The notes beneath the pieces were generated by a model. That model saw only the letters and a program-made list of their open reading frames with translations. It searched no databases and was not told where the DNA came from. From NCBI GenBank assembly GCA_963771845.1, contig CAVYVC010000018.1, positions 248,001 through 312,000 of the forward strand: 64,000 nt of DNA, read 5' to 3'. Source of the stretch: VAZQ01 sp963771845. Lineage in GTDB: Bacteria; Pseudomonadota; Alphaproteobacteria; Rhizobiales; Xanthobacteraceae. Positions 37,081-45,339 of this stretch are shown here, in pieces (positions within the stretch are counted from its first letter, which is position 1; the number at the start of each line of letters is the position of its first letter). Both the position numbers and the translations under genes were made by a program.

Positions 37081-37506
37081 TCAGTCACTGTTGCTGATGC
37101 TGATTGTCTTCACGATCCGTTCCAGTTCGGGCCGGGCGAGATCGATGGACAACAGTCCGTTCTTCAGGTCGGCATTCAAGACCTCCATGCCGTCAGCAAG
37201 CACGAAACAGCGCTGAAACTGCCGTGCCGCAATGCCGCGGTGGAGATATTGCCGCTGTTTGTCGTCCTGCTGCCGGCCGCGGATAACGAGCTGATTCTCC
37301 TCCACTGTCACATCGAGTTGATCGCGCGTGAATCCGGCAACCGCCAGCGTAATACGCAGGCGCTCGGGTTGGCCGTTCTCGCGGGCAATCCGTTCGATAT
37401 TGTACGGGGGGTAGCCGTCGGCAGCCTTGGATACGCGATCAAGTGCCCGCTCGATCTCGTCAAATCCAAGCAGGAACGGACTGGACAAAGACGGAACTCG
37501 CGACAT
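37081..37506 (-). CDS. ibpA: Hsp20 / IbpA-type small heat shock protein
   Basis: 141 residues from ATG 37506, where the conserved start SRVPSLSSPFLLGFDEIERA lies; the open frame begins 34 codons upstream without homology. The alpha-crystallin domain follows: YPPYNIERIARENGQPERLR, ITLAVAGFTRDQLDVTVEEN, GLLSIDLARPELE. The YPPYNI(E) and AVAGFxxxxLxVxxE motifs mark the IbpA class. It holds unfolding proteins in solution under stress. The intergenic 37507-37610 has an inverted-repeat run (GAAAACCCGGAGGGTC..) but I cannot call a ROSE thermosensor with confidence. Operon with DUF1150. Confidence 0.9.
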   Translation of the reverse strand: MSRVPSLSSPFLLGFDEIERALDRVSKAADGYPPYNIERIARENGQPERLRITLAVAGFTRDQLDVTVEENQLVIRGRQQDDKQRQYLHRGIAARQFQRCFVLADGMEVLNADLKNGLLSIDLARPELERIVKTISISNSD

Positions 37507-37679
37507 GGTCTCAAAGCCCTCGCAAGCGACTTTGACGGGGCCCTTTCGGCACCCCTCAAAGGCCCGCCGGGATTTGGGTTTTCCGAAAACCCGGAGGGTC
37601 CTGCCCAAATATGGGGCGCCGCGGTTAAGGCTTCAAGAATGACGGCAGATGAAGGGGTTAAAGTTCTCGCCCCGCTTAC

Positions 37680-37770
37680 GCGGAGTAGCCCGGGTTGAGC
37701 GGAGCGAAACCCGGGGAGGGCTGGAAGACATGTCCCGGATTTCGCTTTCGCTCAATCCGGGCTACGCCGA
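37680..37770. repeat. GTAGCCCGG-type palindromic repeat
   Basis: Two related hairpins: AGTAGCCCGGGTTGAGCGGA with GCGAAACCCGGGGAGG, then CCCGGATTTCGCTTTCGCTCAATCCGGGCTACG. These are the widespread GTAGCCCGGaTgAGCG...GAAATCCGGG repeats of Proteobacteria. They fill the space between the Hsp20 and amidohydrolase genes. Confidence 0.75.
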
Positions 37771-38754
37771 GCGGCCATTACCGCCCAGCTTGAACAGCTT
37801 GAGGGCGTTCGTGCGCCCGATGGCGAGGCGATCCGCCTCGCTGATCTGCGCATTGTCGAACCACTCGGCGGCGTCGCTGAAATCTTCAAACGGATAATCG
37901 ACCGAGAACATGACCCGCTCGGGGCCAATTTCGGTGATCGCATTGACGAGCGCAGGCGTACTGAAATGTCCCGACGTCGTGAGATGGAAATTGCTCCGGA
38001 AATAATCCACCACGCGCTTGCGGGCGGCATATTTGTGCGCGGCTTTCATCCAATTGTTGCGGTTGTCGATGCGCCAGATAAAAAACGGCAAGCCTTCGCC
38101 CAGGTGACCGAGAATGATCTGCAAGCGCGGATACTCGTCGAACAGGCCGCTGCCGATGAGCCGCAAAGCGTGCAGCGAAGTATCGCCCGCAAAGCTCCAT
38201 GTCGGCCCGAACAGCCAGGAGTGGCCCTCATAGAGCGGCAAAGTGCCTGCCACGGGCGGGCGCGGGTGCAAATAGAACGGCACATCGAGGTCGCAAACCG
38301 TCCGCCAGAACGAACGATATTGCGGTAGGTCGTAGTGGATCGGAACGTTCGAGCCTTCCACCTGCGAATAGCCGTTTACCAGCGCGCCGCACATTCGCAG
38401 ATCGCGAACGCAGCGTTGCAGCTCGCGCGCTGCAAGCTCCGGATCCTGCATGGGCAGCGCCGCCACGGCCGCGAATCGATCGCGCCGGCTTGCAATCTGC
38501 TCCGCCAGAACGTCATTGGCGGCGCGCGCGACCTCCGCGGCCCGTTTGCTGTTTGCAATCCCCTGGATCGCGGGCGCGTTGAGGGAGGCGATCATGATTT
38601 CTACACCGGCCGCGTCCATCAGGCGGAGCCGTTGGTCATGAAAATCCAGGAGGCGGTAGCGCAGCTCCGGCCAGACATGGGCGCCGAACGGCTGTGAATC
38701 GCCGAGCGTTGCCTCGGTGGCGAAGTGATCCTCGAGCGTGACTTTTCCCTGCAT
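37762..38754 (-). CDS. amidohydrolase, gamma-resorcylate decarboxylase-like
   Basis: A 330-residue metal-dependent decarboxylase of the ACMSD/amidohydrolase_2 family. Overall order and length fit rhizobial gamma-resorcylate (2,6-dihydroxybenzoate) decarboxylases. The start MQGKVTLEDHF has Glu8 and His10; His163 (VPFYLHPRPP), His217 (ILGHLGEGLP) and Asp286 (VMFSVDYPFE) would complete the zinc site. These enzymes reversibly remove a carboxylate from a hydroxylated benzoate. The neighbouring 3-hydroxyanthranilate dioxygenase also leaves ACMSD (aminocarboxymuconate semialdehyde decarboxylase) possible by context, but the sequence pattern favours the resorcylate type. The 3' end overlaps the repeat at 37680-37770 slightly. 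Confidence 0.8.
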   Translation of the reverse strand: MQGKVTLEDHFATEATLGDSQPFGAHVWPELRYRLLDFHDQRLRLMDAAGVEIMIASLNAPAIQGIANSKRAAEVARAANDVLAEQIASRRDRFAAVAALPMQDPELAARELQRCVRDLRMCGALVNGYSQVEGSNVPIHYDLPQYRSFWRTVCDLDVPFYLHPRPPVAGTLPLYEGHSWLFGPTWSFAGDTSLHALRLIGSGLFDEYPRLQIILGHLGEGLPFFIWRIDNRNNWMKAAHKYAARKRVVDYFRSNFHLTTSGHFSTPALVNAITEIGPERVMFSVDYPFEDFSDAAEWFDNAQISEADRLAIGRTNALKLFKLGGNGRSA

Positions 38755-38781
38755 GTGTGACTCAGAAAGTCAGGAGGTGAC

Positions 38782-38851
38782 GAGAAGCGAATAGCGAGTA
38801 GCGAATGGTAATTCGCGGCTGCTCTATTCCCTATTCGCCACTCGCCATTCG
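38782..38851. repeat. GCGAATAGCGAGT inverted repeat
   Basis: AAGCGAATAGCGAGTAGCGAATGG (from ~38786) and CCACTCGCCATTCGCTATTC (from ~38838) are imperfect inverted copies. A related GTGGCGAATAGCGAGTGGCC occurs near 36716. These are dispersed intergenic repeats, here between two convergently or tandemly placed catabolic genes. Confidence 0.6.
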
Positions 38852-39415
38852 CTATTCACCTATCTTGGCCCATCCCGCCGGCGGCTTCTTGCCGGGATGA
38901 ACGGCGCCGCACTGCTTGCACTTGCGCGCAGCCTCGTTGTTGTAGAACGATTCGTAGAGCGGTGGCAGATCCTTGACGAGATGCTGCACCTTCACCGCGA
39001 TGCGGTGAACGAGTGCCCCGCAATTGAAGCAATACCACTCGAAAGCATCGAGCGCGTCGGGACGTGCCGCTTCCACGACCAGTCCGATTGAGTCCTTTGG
39101 CCGTTGCGGTGAATGGCGCACATGCGGCGGCAACAGGAACACGTCGCCCTCGCGAATCGGCACATCATAGAATTGGCCGTGGTCCCTGACCTTGAGCACC
39201 ATATCGCCTTTGAGTTGGTAGAAGAACTCTTCGACCGGATCGTCGTGATAATCGGTGCGCTCGTTTGGTCCGCCGACTATCTGCACGGTCATTTCGCCAT
39301 CTTCAAAGACCTTCTTGTTCCCCACCGGCGGCTTGAGCAGGTGCTGGTTTTGCTTGATCCAGTTCTGGAAATTGAATGCCCGCAATCTTGCGGTCGTCAG
39401 GGTTGCAGCAGTCAT
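38852..39415 (-). CDS. nbaC: 3-hydroxyanthranilate 3,4-dioxygenase
   Basis: 187 residues from ATG 39415 (AGGAAGAA upstream), as bacterial enzymes of this family have 170-190. A cupin ring-cleavage dioxygenase that opens 3-hydroxyanthranilate in tryptophan (kynurenine) or 2-nitrobenzoate breakdown. Substrate and iron motifs: QIVGGPNERTDYHDDPVEEF has the iron-binding His and Glu, REGDVFLLPPHVRHSPQRP the second His. At the C-terminus two CxxC pairs (WYCFNCGAL and KCKQCGAVH) form the rubredoxin-like second iron site of bacterial enzymes. The following minus-strand gene is the decarboxylase at 37762. Confidence 0.93.
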   Translation of the reverse strand: MTAATLTTARLRAFNFQNWIKQNQHLLKPPVGNKKVFEDGEMTVQIVGGPNERTDYHDDPVEEFFYQLKGDMVLKVRDHGQFYDVPIREGDVFLLPPHVRHSPQRPKDSIGLVVEAARPDALDAFEWYCFNCGALVHRIAVKVQHLVKDLPPLYESFYNNEAARKCKQCGAVHPGKKPPAGWAKIGE

Positions 39416-39621
39416 GCGTTCTTCCTTGGGTTGGCCGCTGTTCACATGCCGGCATGCTATTCGTAACTTTCCCCACTGCCAACCGCATGGATGGTTGCTC
39501 CGCCCATGCCGGCTGCGTTCACCATTGGCGCAAATGAGCGTGCCTTGCGCCGCTTTCTTCGCTTTCCCGAAGGCGGCCAAGATGCGACATTGGCCGGCCA
39601 CGTCATTCATGGGAGGGTTGC

Positions 39622-41298
39622 TTGCCTGCGATGTCCGGAAGCCGCGCCTTTCTTGCGCTCCTCAAACAGGAAGGCGTCGAGGTCATGTTCGGCAATCCCG
39701 GCACGACGGAATTGCCCCTGATGGACGCCTTCGCAACCGAGAATGAGCTGCGCTACATGCTCGGGCTGCAGGAGGCGGCGGTGATTGCCATGGCGGACGG
39801 TTACGCCCAGGCCTCGGGCAAGCTCGCTGTCGTCAATCTGCATGTCGCGCCCGGCTTGGGCAATGCCATGGGCATGCTCTATGACGCGCAGAAGGCAGGC
39901 TCGCCCATCCTGGTGACCGCCGGTCAGCACGATCAGAGCTTCAACGCGACCGAGCCCATTCTATGGGCGGACCTGCCGACCATTGCGCGGCCATTGGTCA
40001 AATGGTCGTCGGAAGTGCACCGGCTGGCCGATTTGCCTCGCCTCGTTCACCGCGCCGCCAAAACGGCGCTTGCCCCGCCCACCGGGCCGGTCTTTCTCTC
40101 CCTTCCCGGCGATATTCTGCGCAGCGACGGTGACATTGACCTCCTCGCGCCCACGCGGGTCGCGCCGCGGTTACGCGGCGACCGGCAGGCGGTCGAGGCG
40201 GCTGCGGCCATCCTTGCCAGTGCCAAGCGGCCCGTGATCATGGCCGGTGACGCGGTGGCGCAAAGCCGGGCTCACACCGAGCTCGTGGAGCTTGCCGAGC
40301 TTTTGGGGGCGCCGGTCTACGCCGAGTTCGTTCCGAACACCGCATCGTTTCCCTCATCGCATCCGTTGTTCCGCGGCTCGATGATCCGGCTCGCGCCGGA
40401 AGTGCGCAAAGTGCTCGATCAATACGACGTGCTGTTCTCGGTCGGCGGCGATCTTTTCACGCTCTCGCTGCCGTCCGACGTCGATCCCATGCCGCCGGAC
40501 ATCACGCTCATCCATCTCGATATTGATCCCTGGGAGCTGGGAAAGAATTATCCGCCGACGACCGCCATTCTCGGTGATCCGAAAGCGACCTTGCCCGAGA
40601 TCACCGCGGCAGTGCGCGAACGCATGACGAGCGGCGCGCGCGGCCTTGCACGCGAACGGCTCGCTGACATGACGAAAGCGATCGCGGCTGATCGCGACGC
40701 GCTCAAAGCCAAAGCCCGCGCGCTCGCGGAACTGACCCCGGTTGTGCCGCTCGCGCTCTTGCATGCGATCGCGGAGATGCTGCCGAAGGACAGCGTCGTC
40801 ATCGAGGAGGCGCTCTCATCTGCGCCGGGTATCCGCCAGCTCATCCGCAGCGACGACGCGCAGAGCTATTTCGGCCTGCGCGGCGGCGGAATCGGCTGGG
40901 GCTTGCCGGCGGCCATGGGGGTCAAGTTGGCCTTGCCCGATCGCCCCGTGGTCGGACTCATCGGCGACGGCAGCGCGATGTATACCTGCCAGGGGCTTTG
41001 GACCGCGGCGCATTACGGCATCGGCGCGATATTCGTGATCCTGAACAACTCCTCCTATCGCATTCTCAAGCAGCGCCTGCACGCAATGCGGGGTTTGTCA
41101 GAACAAGCCGACAACTATGTCGGAATGGAGCTCACCGACCCGAAGATCGATTTCGTGGGGCTTGCTCGCTCGCTCGGGATCAAGGCCGATCGCGCAAGGA
41201 CCGTGCGTGAGGCGACCGATCTCCTCGCGACGGCGCTCAAGGACGCGGGGCCTATGCTGATCGACGTAGAGCTCGACCGCGCCTTCAAGCCGATGTGA
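39622..41298 (+). CDS. thiamine diphosphate enzyme, benzoylformate decarboxylase-like
   Basis: 558 residues of the acetolactate synthase/benzoylformate decarboxylase superfamily (a start three codons later, MSGSRAF, is also possible). Glu51 in the MLGLQEAAVIAMADGYA helix activates the cofactor; NLHVAPGLGNAMGMLY matches the NLHSAAGxGNAMG of MdlC with its active-site His; the central domain spans ~185-330; the ThDP-binding motif is GDGSAMYTCQGLWTAAH ... VILNN. The second His of MdlC (His281) is not evident, since the equivalent strand reads FSVGGDLFTLS, so substrate specificity is uncertain. It is divergent from the dioxygenase gene and may act on a 2-oxo acid from aromatic degradation. Confidence 0.8.
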   Translation: MPAMSGSRAFLALLKQEGVEVMFGNPGTTELPLMDAFATENELRYMLGLQEAAVIAMADGYAQASGKLAVVNLHVAPGLGNAMGMLYDAQKAGSPILVTAGQHDQSFNATEPILWADLPTIARPLVKWSSEVHRLADLPRLVHRAAKTALAPPTGPVFLSLPGDILRSDGDIDLLAPTRVAPRLRGDRQAVEAAAAILASAKRPVIMAGDAVAQSRAHTELVELAELLGAPVYAEFVPNTASFPSSHPLFRGSMIRLAPEVRKVLDQYDVLFSVGGDLFTLSLPSDVDPMPPDITLIHLDIDPWELGKNYPPTTAILGDPKATLPEITAAVRERMTSGARGLARERLADMTKAIAADRDALKAKARALAELTPVVPLALLHAIAEMLPKDSVVIEEALSSAPGIRQLIRSDDAQSYFGLRGGGIGWGLPAAMGVKLALPDRPVVGLIGDGSAMYTCQGLWTAAHYGIGAIFVILNNSSYRILKQRLHAMRGLSEQADNYVGMELTDPKIDFVGLARSLGIKADRARTVREATDLLATALKDAGPMLIDVELDRAFKPM

Positions 41299-42397
41299 AA
41301 GGAAATGCTGCAAGCGCCTCCACATTGATCGCGGCGCGCCGCCGGCCCCAACGGCCGGCGCCCTCTTCGAACACGCCCGCGCACGGCGTAGCGCAGCGCG
41401 AGCAACACCCGCTCGCGGTGAGATTCCACACCCCGAGATCATACCAATCCCGCTCGATCAGCAGCGCGCCGCAGGCATGGCAATACGTGCTCTGGCCGGC
41501 CGGGTCGTGGATGTTGCCGGTATAGACGTAGCGCAGGCCCTCCTGTTTGCCGATCCGCCTGGCCATTTGCAACGTGGCCGGTGGAGTAGGCCGCTTATCC
41601 CGCATTTTCCAATCCGGATGAAACGCCGTGAAATGCAGCGGCACATCCGGACCCAAATGCTGCATCACCCAGCGGCACAGAGCCTCGATCTCGTCCGGCG
41701 AGTCGTTCTCGCCCGGAATGAGCAAGGTCGTAATCTCGAACCAGACCTTCGTCTCGTGCTTGAGATAAACGAGCGTGTCGAGCACGCAGGCAAGCTTGCC
41801 GGAGCAGAGATTTTTGTAGAAGTGCTCGGTAAACCCTTTGAGATCGATGTTGGCCGCGTCCATGCAGCGGAAAAACTCGCGCCGCGGCTCCGGGCAGATG
41901 TAGCCGGCACTTACCGCGACGGTCTTGATGCCGCGTTCCCGGCAGGCCTGCGCGGCGTCAATCGCGTATTCAAGAAAAATGACGGGATCATTGTAAGTAA
42001 ACGCGACCGAGCGGCAGCCACTCGCCGCCGCGGCATGCGCGATTGCCTTGGGCGAAGCACGATCCTGCACGCGGTCGAGCGCGCGAGCCTTCGATATATC
42101 CCAGTTCTGGCAGAACTTGCAGGTCAGGTTGCAGCCGGCCGTCCCGAAGGAAAGGACCGGCGTGCCGGGAAGAAAATGATTGAGCGGCTTTTTCTCGATC
42201 GGATCGATGCAGAAGCCGGACGAGCGGCCATAGGTCGTGAGCACAATCTGATCGCCCGCGCGCCCGCGCACGAAACACAGCCCGCGCTGCCCCTCGTTGA
42301 GCTTGCAGTAGCGCGGGCAGACATCACACTGGAGCCGGCCGTCCGCAAGCGGATGCCAATAGCGCGCCGGCAGCCCCTCGACGGTGTCTTGTGCCAT
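41285..42397 (-). CDS. amrS: AmmeMemoRadiSam system radical SAM enzyme
   Basis: A 370-residue radical SAM protein. An N-terminal cysteine cluster (LQCDVCPRYCKLNEGQRGLC) precedes the Fe4S4 motif CNLTCKFCQNWD (Cys89, 93, 96). A second set at the C-terminus (TYCHACGALL ... GCCSRCATPC) may hold a metal or cluster. The family always occurs with Memo (AmrB) and AMMECR1 (AmrA) domain proteins; the reaction is unknown, though a role in modifying a small molecule or protein is suggested. Here AmrB is divergent 63 bases away and no AmrA is seen in the window. The 3' end overlaps the last 14 bases of the ThDP enzyme gene convergently. Confidence 0.92.
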   Translation of the reverse strand: MAQDTVEGLPARYWHPLADGRLQCDVCPRYCKLNEGQRGLCFVRGRAGDQIVLTTYGRSSGFCIDPIEKKPLNHFLPGTPVLSFGTAGCNLTCKFCQNWDISKARALDRVQDRASPKAIAHAAAASGCRSVAFTYNDPVIFLEYAIDAAQACRERGIKTVAVSAGYICPEPRREFFRCMDAANIDLKGFTEHFYKNLCSGKLACVLDTLVYLKHETKVWFEITTLLIPGENDSPDEIEALCRWVMQHLGPDVPLHFTAFHPDWKMRDKRPTPPATLQMARRIGKQEGLRYVYTGNIHDPAGQSTYCHACGALLIERDWYDLGVWNLTASGCCSRCATPCAGVFEEGAGRWGRRRAAINVEALAAFPFTSA

Positions 42398-42460
42398 CGG
42401 ATCAATGCACCCATTCTTTCATGAGTTACTATTTGGGCATAAGGCCATTACGGGGCAACG

Positions 42461-43270
42461 GTGCAAATGCCAATGCAAGCGGCAAAGATACGGCCAGCTG
42501 CCGTCGCCGGCATGTTTTACCCAGGCAGCGCCCAGGCCTTGCAGGCCGAGCTCGCCGAACTGACCAGCAATGCGCCGGACGTCGAGGCAAGCGGCGTCAA
42601 GGCGATCATCGCCCCGCACGCCGGCTACATCTATTCCGGGCAGGTCGCGGCAAGCGCGTTCGCGGCGCTGCGGCAGAGCGCACACCAAATCACCCGGGTG
42701 GTGGTGATCGGCCCCGCGCACTACGTGGCGTTTCGCGGTATCGCAGTTCCGGCGGCGCATGCATTCGAGACGCCGCTTGGCCGTATTCCGGTGGCGCAGG
42801 AGGCGCTCGCGAGCATCGCTGATCTGCCCTTCGTTTCGATCAACGATGCTGCCCACGCTCCCGAGCATGCACTCGAAGTCGAGTTGCCGTTCCTGCAAAT
42901 GCTGCTTCGCCGGTTCGAAATCATCCCGCTCCTGGTCGCAGATGCCACGCCTGATCAAGTGGCCGAGGTGCTCCGCACGCTTGCGGCTGGCGTGGATACA
43001 TTGACCGTCGTGAGCTCCGATCTCTCCCATTACTACGACTATGAAGCTGCATGCCGGCTTGATGCCGCGACGGCGGCCAGCATCGAGCGCTACGCATGGG
43101 ACGAGCTCACCTCCAACAATGCCTGCGGCTTTTTGTCGATCGCCGGCATGCTCATCGAAGGCGTGCGCCGCGGCCTCAAAGTGCACCGTCTCGCGCTCCG
43201 TAACTCGGGGGACACCGCCGGCGACCGTCGCCGGGTGGTGGGCTACGGCGCCTGGGCATTTACGGCATAG
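42461..43270 (+). CDS. amrB: AmmeMemoRadiSam system protein B (Memo-like)
   Basis: 269 residues of the Memo family, related to extradiol dioxygenases. Recognised by IRPAAVAGMFYPGSAQALQA at the start, the His motif AIIAPHAGYIYSGQVAASAF, VVVIGPAHYVAFRG, and HALEVELPFLQMLLRRFEII. VVSSDLSHYYDYEAA near residue 185 contributes the third His of the copper/iron-like pocket. It is divergent from amrS across a short promoter region, so both are probably coregulated. Memo in animals binds phosphopeptides and reduces copper; the bacterial role is unknown. Confidence 0.9.
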   Translation: MQMPMQAAKIRPAAVAGMFYPGSAQALQAELAELTSNAPDVEASGVKAIIAPHAGYIYSGQVAASAFAALRQSAHQITRVVVIGPAHYVAFRGIAVPAAHAFETPLGRIPVAQEALASIADLPFVSINDAAHAPEHALEVELPFLQMLLRRFEIIPLLVADATPDQVAEVLRTLAAGVDTLTVVSSDLSHYYDYEAACRLDAATAASIERYAWDELTSNNACGFLSIAGMLIEGVRRGLKVHRLALRNSGDTAGDRRRVVGYGAWAFTA

Positions 43271-43376
43271 TGCGGCGCGCCCCCGGAAATAGCTCGGGAA
43301 TAAATGGCCCTCGCCTGGAGTTTTGAGCTGCGTCGGCGGGTATGCCGGCACCCGGAATTTGGCCTGGAGGGAACCT

Positions 43377-44342
43377 ATGCTTGATCTATCGCGACGGGAC
43401 TTCGTCGTATCAACCGGACTGGCGGCCGCGCTCGGTCTCAATGCGAGGCTGGTGGTGCCGGCATTCGCTCAAAAAACCCCGGATCCCCCAAAGGGGTTCG
43501 TGACCTACAAGGTCGGCTCCGCCGAAGTCACCGCGATGTATGACGGCATTTGGGAGAAGCCGCATGATCCGGCCTTCATCGCCAACGCGTCGGTTGACGA
43601 TGTCAAGGCGGCAATGGTGAAGGCGGGATTGCCAGCCGATTTTGTCTCCATCCCGGTCACAGTCGTGGTGGTAAAAAATGGCGGCAAGACCATCCTGTGC
43701 GACAGCGGCACCGGTGGTCAGGTGCCGGTCTATACTGCCGGCAAGCTGATGACCAACATGAAAGCGGCGGGCATTGATCCTGCCAAGATCGACGTCATTC
43801 TCATCTCTCACTTCCATCCCGACCACATCTTCGGTCTGATGGAAAAAGACACCAACAAACCGGTGTACCCCAATGTCGAGATCATTGTGTCCGACGTGGA
43901 ATACAAGTTCTGGACCGATCCATCGGTGATTGACCGGCTGCCCGAAGCCAGAAAGGGCTTGGCGCGCAGGATTCAAGCGGTATTTCCGACCTGGAAGAAC
44001 ATTCGCCAGGTCGAGGGTGAGCCGGAGGTCGCGCCCGGCATTCGCTTCGTCAGTGCGCCCGGACACACGCCGGGGCACCGTGCCTTCCATCTTTCATCAG
44101 GCTCGAGCCAGCTCATGATCTCGAACGACACGGCATATACGCCGGCACTCGTGGTAGCCCATCCCGAGTGGCATGGGCAGTACGATCAGGATGCGAACAC
44201 GGCCGAAGCTTCGCGCCGCAAGCTGCTCGATCGCGTTGTTGCCGACAAAATCATGATCTGCGGCTATCACTTCCCGTTCCCAGGGGCGGGCAAGATCGAG
44301 AAAGACGGCGCCGGCTACGCCCTGACCGTCATGAAGGCATAG
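43377..44342 (+). CDS. Tat-exported MBL-fold metallo-hydrolase
   Basis: 321 residues from ATG 43377 (GGAGGG upstream). The N-terminus LSRRDFVVSTGLAAALGLNA is a twin-arginine signal with SRRDFV, ending at the Ala-rich PAFAQK. The metallo-beta-lactamase fold follows: VVVVKNGGKTILCDSGTGGQ, DVILISHFHPDHIFGL (HxHxDH zinc site), SAPGHTPGHRAF (third His) and a final CGYHFPFPGAGK. So it is a folded, periplasmic zinc hydrolase; the substrate is unknown, with lactonase-like enzymes the nearest recalled. A TPR gene and DoxX follow. Confidence 0.85.
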   Translation: MLDLSRRDFVVSTGLAAALGLNARLVVPAFAQKTPDPPKGFVTYKVGSAEVTAMYDGIWEKPHDPAFIANASVDDVKAAMVKAGLPADFVSIPVTVVVVKNGGKTILCDSGTGGQVPVYTAGKLMTNMKAAGIDPAKIDVILISHFHPDHIFGLMEKDTNKPVYPNVEIIVSDVEYKFWTDPSVIDRLPEARKGLARRIQAVFPTWKNIRQVEGEPEVAPGIRFVSAPGHTPGHRAFHLSSGSSQLMISNDTAYTPALVVAHPEWHGQYDQDANTAEASRRKLLDRVVADKIMICGYHFPFPGAGKIEKDGAGYALTVMKA

Positions 44343-44428
44343 CCCGCCTGCAGCGATCGGGCTGGCGCAAAAAGCCCCGCCCGGTCGCCCATCTTCGACC
44401 CGAACTGCGCAACGAAAAGGAGATCGTC

Positions 44429-44884
44429 ATGCGCCCGTCTGCGCTTTGTCTTTTGCTGTCGGCTACTCTCGCCGTCATCGGCTCGCCTGCTGCGCTTGCT
44501 GTCGATACGATCACGTCACGGGACGCGCCCGATCTCACTTCGGTGCGCGCCAAGATCAAGGCCAAGGACTTCAAGGCAGCGCTGGAAGAGCTCACGCCGA
44601 TGCTGACGAAGTATCAGCACGCCGACGTCTACAATCTGATCGGATTCAGCCTGCGCAAGACCGGAGATTATCAGCAGGCTTACACCTTCTATCGCAAGGC
44701 GCTGGATTTCGACCCCGATCACAAGGGCGCGCTGGAATATCTGGGCGAGCTTTATGTCGAGACCGGGCAGCTCGAGAAAGCCAAGGAGAACATGGTGCGC
44801 CTGCAGAAGCTGTGTCCTTCAGGCTGCGAGGAGTTGGAAGATCTCGAAAAGGCCGTCACTGGGGCCGGCGTCAAAGTAAACTGA
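44429..44884 (+). CDS. exported TPR protein
   Basis: 151 residues from ATG 44429 (AAAGGAG seven bases upstream). A signal peptide (ALCLLLSATLAVIGSPAALA) precedes two or three tetratricopeptide repeats: DFKAALEELTPMLTKYQHAD, YNLIGFSLRKTGDYQQAYTF with YRKALDFDPDHKGALEYLGE, and LYVETGQLEKAKENMVRLQK. Two Cys near the end (LCPSGCEELEDL) may form a disulfide in the periplasm. Probably a protein-interaction scaffold. It is 8 bases upstream of a DoxX gene and 86 bases after the MBL gene, so the three may form one transcript. Confidence 0.8.
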   Translation: MRPSALCLLLSATLAVIGSPAALAVDTITSRDAPDLTSVRAKIKAKDFKAALEELTPMLTKYQHADVYNLIGFSLRKTGDYQQAYTFYRKALDFDPDHKGALEYLGELYVETGQLEKAKENMVRLQKLCPSGCEELEDLEKAVTGAGVKVN

Positions 44885-44892
44885 GGGACGCG

Positions 44893-45297
44893 ATGTGGTA
44901 CCCAGCCGCAGAGGCAGCGGCGCTTGCCGGCCGCTGCTTGCTTGCCGCACTCTTCCTGCACGAGGCCTGGAGCAAGATCACGGCCTATTCCGCCGCGATC
45001 GCCTATGCAAAAGCGTTCGGTGTGCCGGAGCAACTCCTGCCAATTGCGATTGCTGTTGAGGTCGGATGCGGCGTCTCGATCCTGCTCGGCTATTACGCGC
45101 GCGCCGGTGCGCTGCTGCTCGCCGTCTTCTGTGTCACGACGGCCATTATGTTCCACTGGAATTGGAGCAATCGCAACGAGCTTCTCCATTTTGAGAAGGA
45201 TCTGGCGATTGCGGGCGGGCTGCTCGTCCTGTTTGCACGCGGTGCCGGCGGTTGGGCGCTCGACGCGTTGCGCACACGAGCCAATCGCTATGGTTAA
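44893..45297 (+). CDS. DoxX family membrane protein
   Basis: 134 residues with four predicted membrane helices: AAALAGRCLLAALFLHEAWS, LLPIAIAVEVGCGVSILLGY, ARAGALLLAVFCVTTAIMFH and the last near LAIAGGLLVLFARGAGGWAL. The family signature is RxLLAxxFLxxAxxK and Y.R.GA. DoxX proteins are small quinone- or oxidoreductase-associated membrane proteins with mostly unknown roles. GAGG precedes the ATG; the gene begins 8 bases after the TPR stop. Confidence 0.85.
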   Translation: MWYPAAEAAALAGRCLLAALFLHEAWSKITAYSAAIAYAKAFGVPEQLLPIAIAVEVGCGVSILLGYYARAGALLLAVFCVTTAIMFHWNWSNRNELLHFEKDLAIAGGLLVLFARGAGGWALDALRTRANRYG

Positions 45298-45339
45298 AAC
45301 CGCAATCGAACCTTTTGCAACCGAAGCTCGACTAACCCA

